A DNA stretch of 32,144 bases, from positions 1-32,144 of the forward strand of contig LADP01000047.1 in NCBI GenBank assembly GCA_000961575.1. The letters are read 5' to 3'. Positions 31,939 to 32,144 of this stretch are shown piece after piece. A model generated the notes under the pieces. That model saw only the letters and a list, made by a program, of their open reading frames with translations, was not told where the DNA came from and did no database searches. Source of the stretch: Peptococcaceae bacterium BRH_c8a. Lineage in GTDB: Bacteria; Bacillota; Desulfotomaculia; Desulfotomaculales; Desulfallaceae. Made by a program: the position numbers and the translations under genes. Numbering within the stretch: the stretch's first letter is position 1; every line of letters begins with the position of its first letter.

Positions 31939-32144
31939 AAAGACCAACAAAAGGCCGAAGAGATTGCCGCCCAGCGGGTGCAACTACTATCCCCGCTGCT
32001 AGCGGACGGGCTTGATGTGGCCAAAATCAGGGAAATCAAGAAAAATATCTGCCAGCAGACCGGCCTATCCGAGCGTACACTGCGCAGATACCTGGCCCAG
32101 TACCGGGCAGTAGGTTTTGGGGGATTAAAACCTAAAGGTAAAGG
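31936..32144 (+). CDS. DDE transposase (IS481/Mu-like), N-terminal part, cut by window edge
   Basis: The ATG at 31936 follows GGGGG. The visible 69 residues (KAEEIAAQRVQLLSPLLADG, GLSERTLRRYLAQYRAVGF, GGLKPKGK) form the helix-turn-helix domain that precedes an rve/DDE integrase core in IS481-type transposases. The catalytic part is outside the window. Confidence 0.8.
   Translation, partial: MKDQQKAEEIAAQRVQLLSPLLADGLDVAKIREIKKNICQQTGLSERTLRRYLAQYRAVGFGGLKPKGK

Larger units (their letters stand above)
31240..32144 (+). mobile_element. Left part of an IS element (DUF6431-like gene plus DDE transposase)
   Basis: A short zinc-ribbon gene and a helix-turn-helix transposase start lie 50 bases apart on the plus strand, flanked on the left by a cut gene. 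An imperfect stem (GACGCC...GGCGTC, 31270-31320) lies near the left boundary. The right end is outside the window, so the terminal repeats cannot be compared and the exact left end is uncertain. Confidence 0.6.

Overview
The window looks like a chromosomal segment of an endospore-forming, Gram-positive anaerobe of the Desulfotomaculum/Peptococcaceae kind. This is inferred from strong AGGAGG-type ribosome sites, an S-layer-homology surface protein, CotF-like spore coat genes, a QueG-like iron-sulfur protein and IS types common in that group; no rRNA or tRNA is present to prove it. It is an accessory region: IS remnants lie at both edges, and many genes are truncated, frameshifted or fused.

Layout. 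1-6.3 kb: an IS256 transposase fragment, then on the minus strand a 1,310-residue SLH/GLUG surface protein, a receiver-like protein without its phosphorylation site, and a TetR regulator with its own promoter and repeated operator. 6.4-8.9 kb: a structured leader ending in a terminator, followed by a frame-disrupted surface protein (Gly-rich, CNA-B-like, beta-helix, then a copper-amine-oxidase stalk fragment). 9.1-17.0 kb: a four-gene operon with a 1,532-residue SdrD-B/IPT/beta-helix protein and three paralogous two-domain multicopper-oxidase-like proteins. 17.0-18.6 kb: an HTH protein and a chloramphenicol acetyltransferase behind a promoter carrying two 17-bp palindromes. 18.7-20.5 kb: a GNAT acetyltransferase and a truncated serine recombinase. 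20.5-27.3 kb: a copper-themed neighbourhood with a Cys-rich four-helix copper protein, a CopA ATPase split by a -1 frameshift, a Met-rich DUF2680-like secreted protein, a DUF2933-like peptide and several tiny membrane proteins. 27.4-32.1 kb: a truncated response regulator, a DUF3795 gene with a stop codon, a radC remnant fused to a tyrosine-recombinase-like gene, a QueG-like protein and the left part of an IS element.

The most interesting system is the multicopper oxidase trio (13750-16997). The copper ligands are divided between subunits. The first protein keeps a complete domain-1 set (HTIHWHG and HHCH-x5-H-x2-MGM) and has lost domain 2. The second keeps only the domain-2 trinuclear ligands (HPLHPHG and HSH). 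The third has none. In known homotrimeric two-domain oxidases the trinuclear copper site forms between domain 1 of one subunit and domain 2 of the next. This operon therefore looks built for a heterotrimer with one working site. None of the four operon products has a visible signal peptide and a sigma-K-like promoter lies upstream, so mother-cell expression and spore-surface placement is a reasonable hypothesis.

A second possible system is a small regulon. Boxes with a TTGTGA core lie a fixed 11 bases upstream of candidate -10 elements in front of three genes for small exported proteins around copA. The only OmpR-type regulator in the window is truncated.
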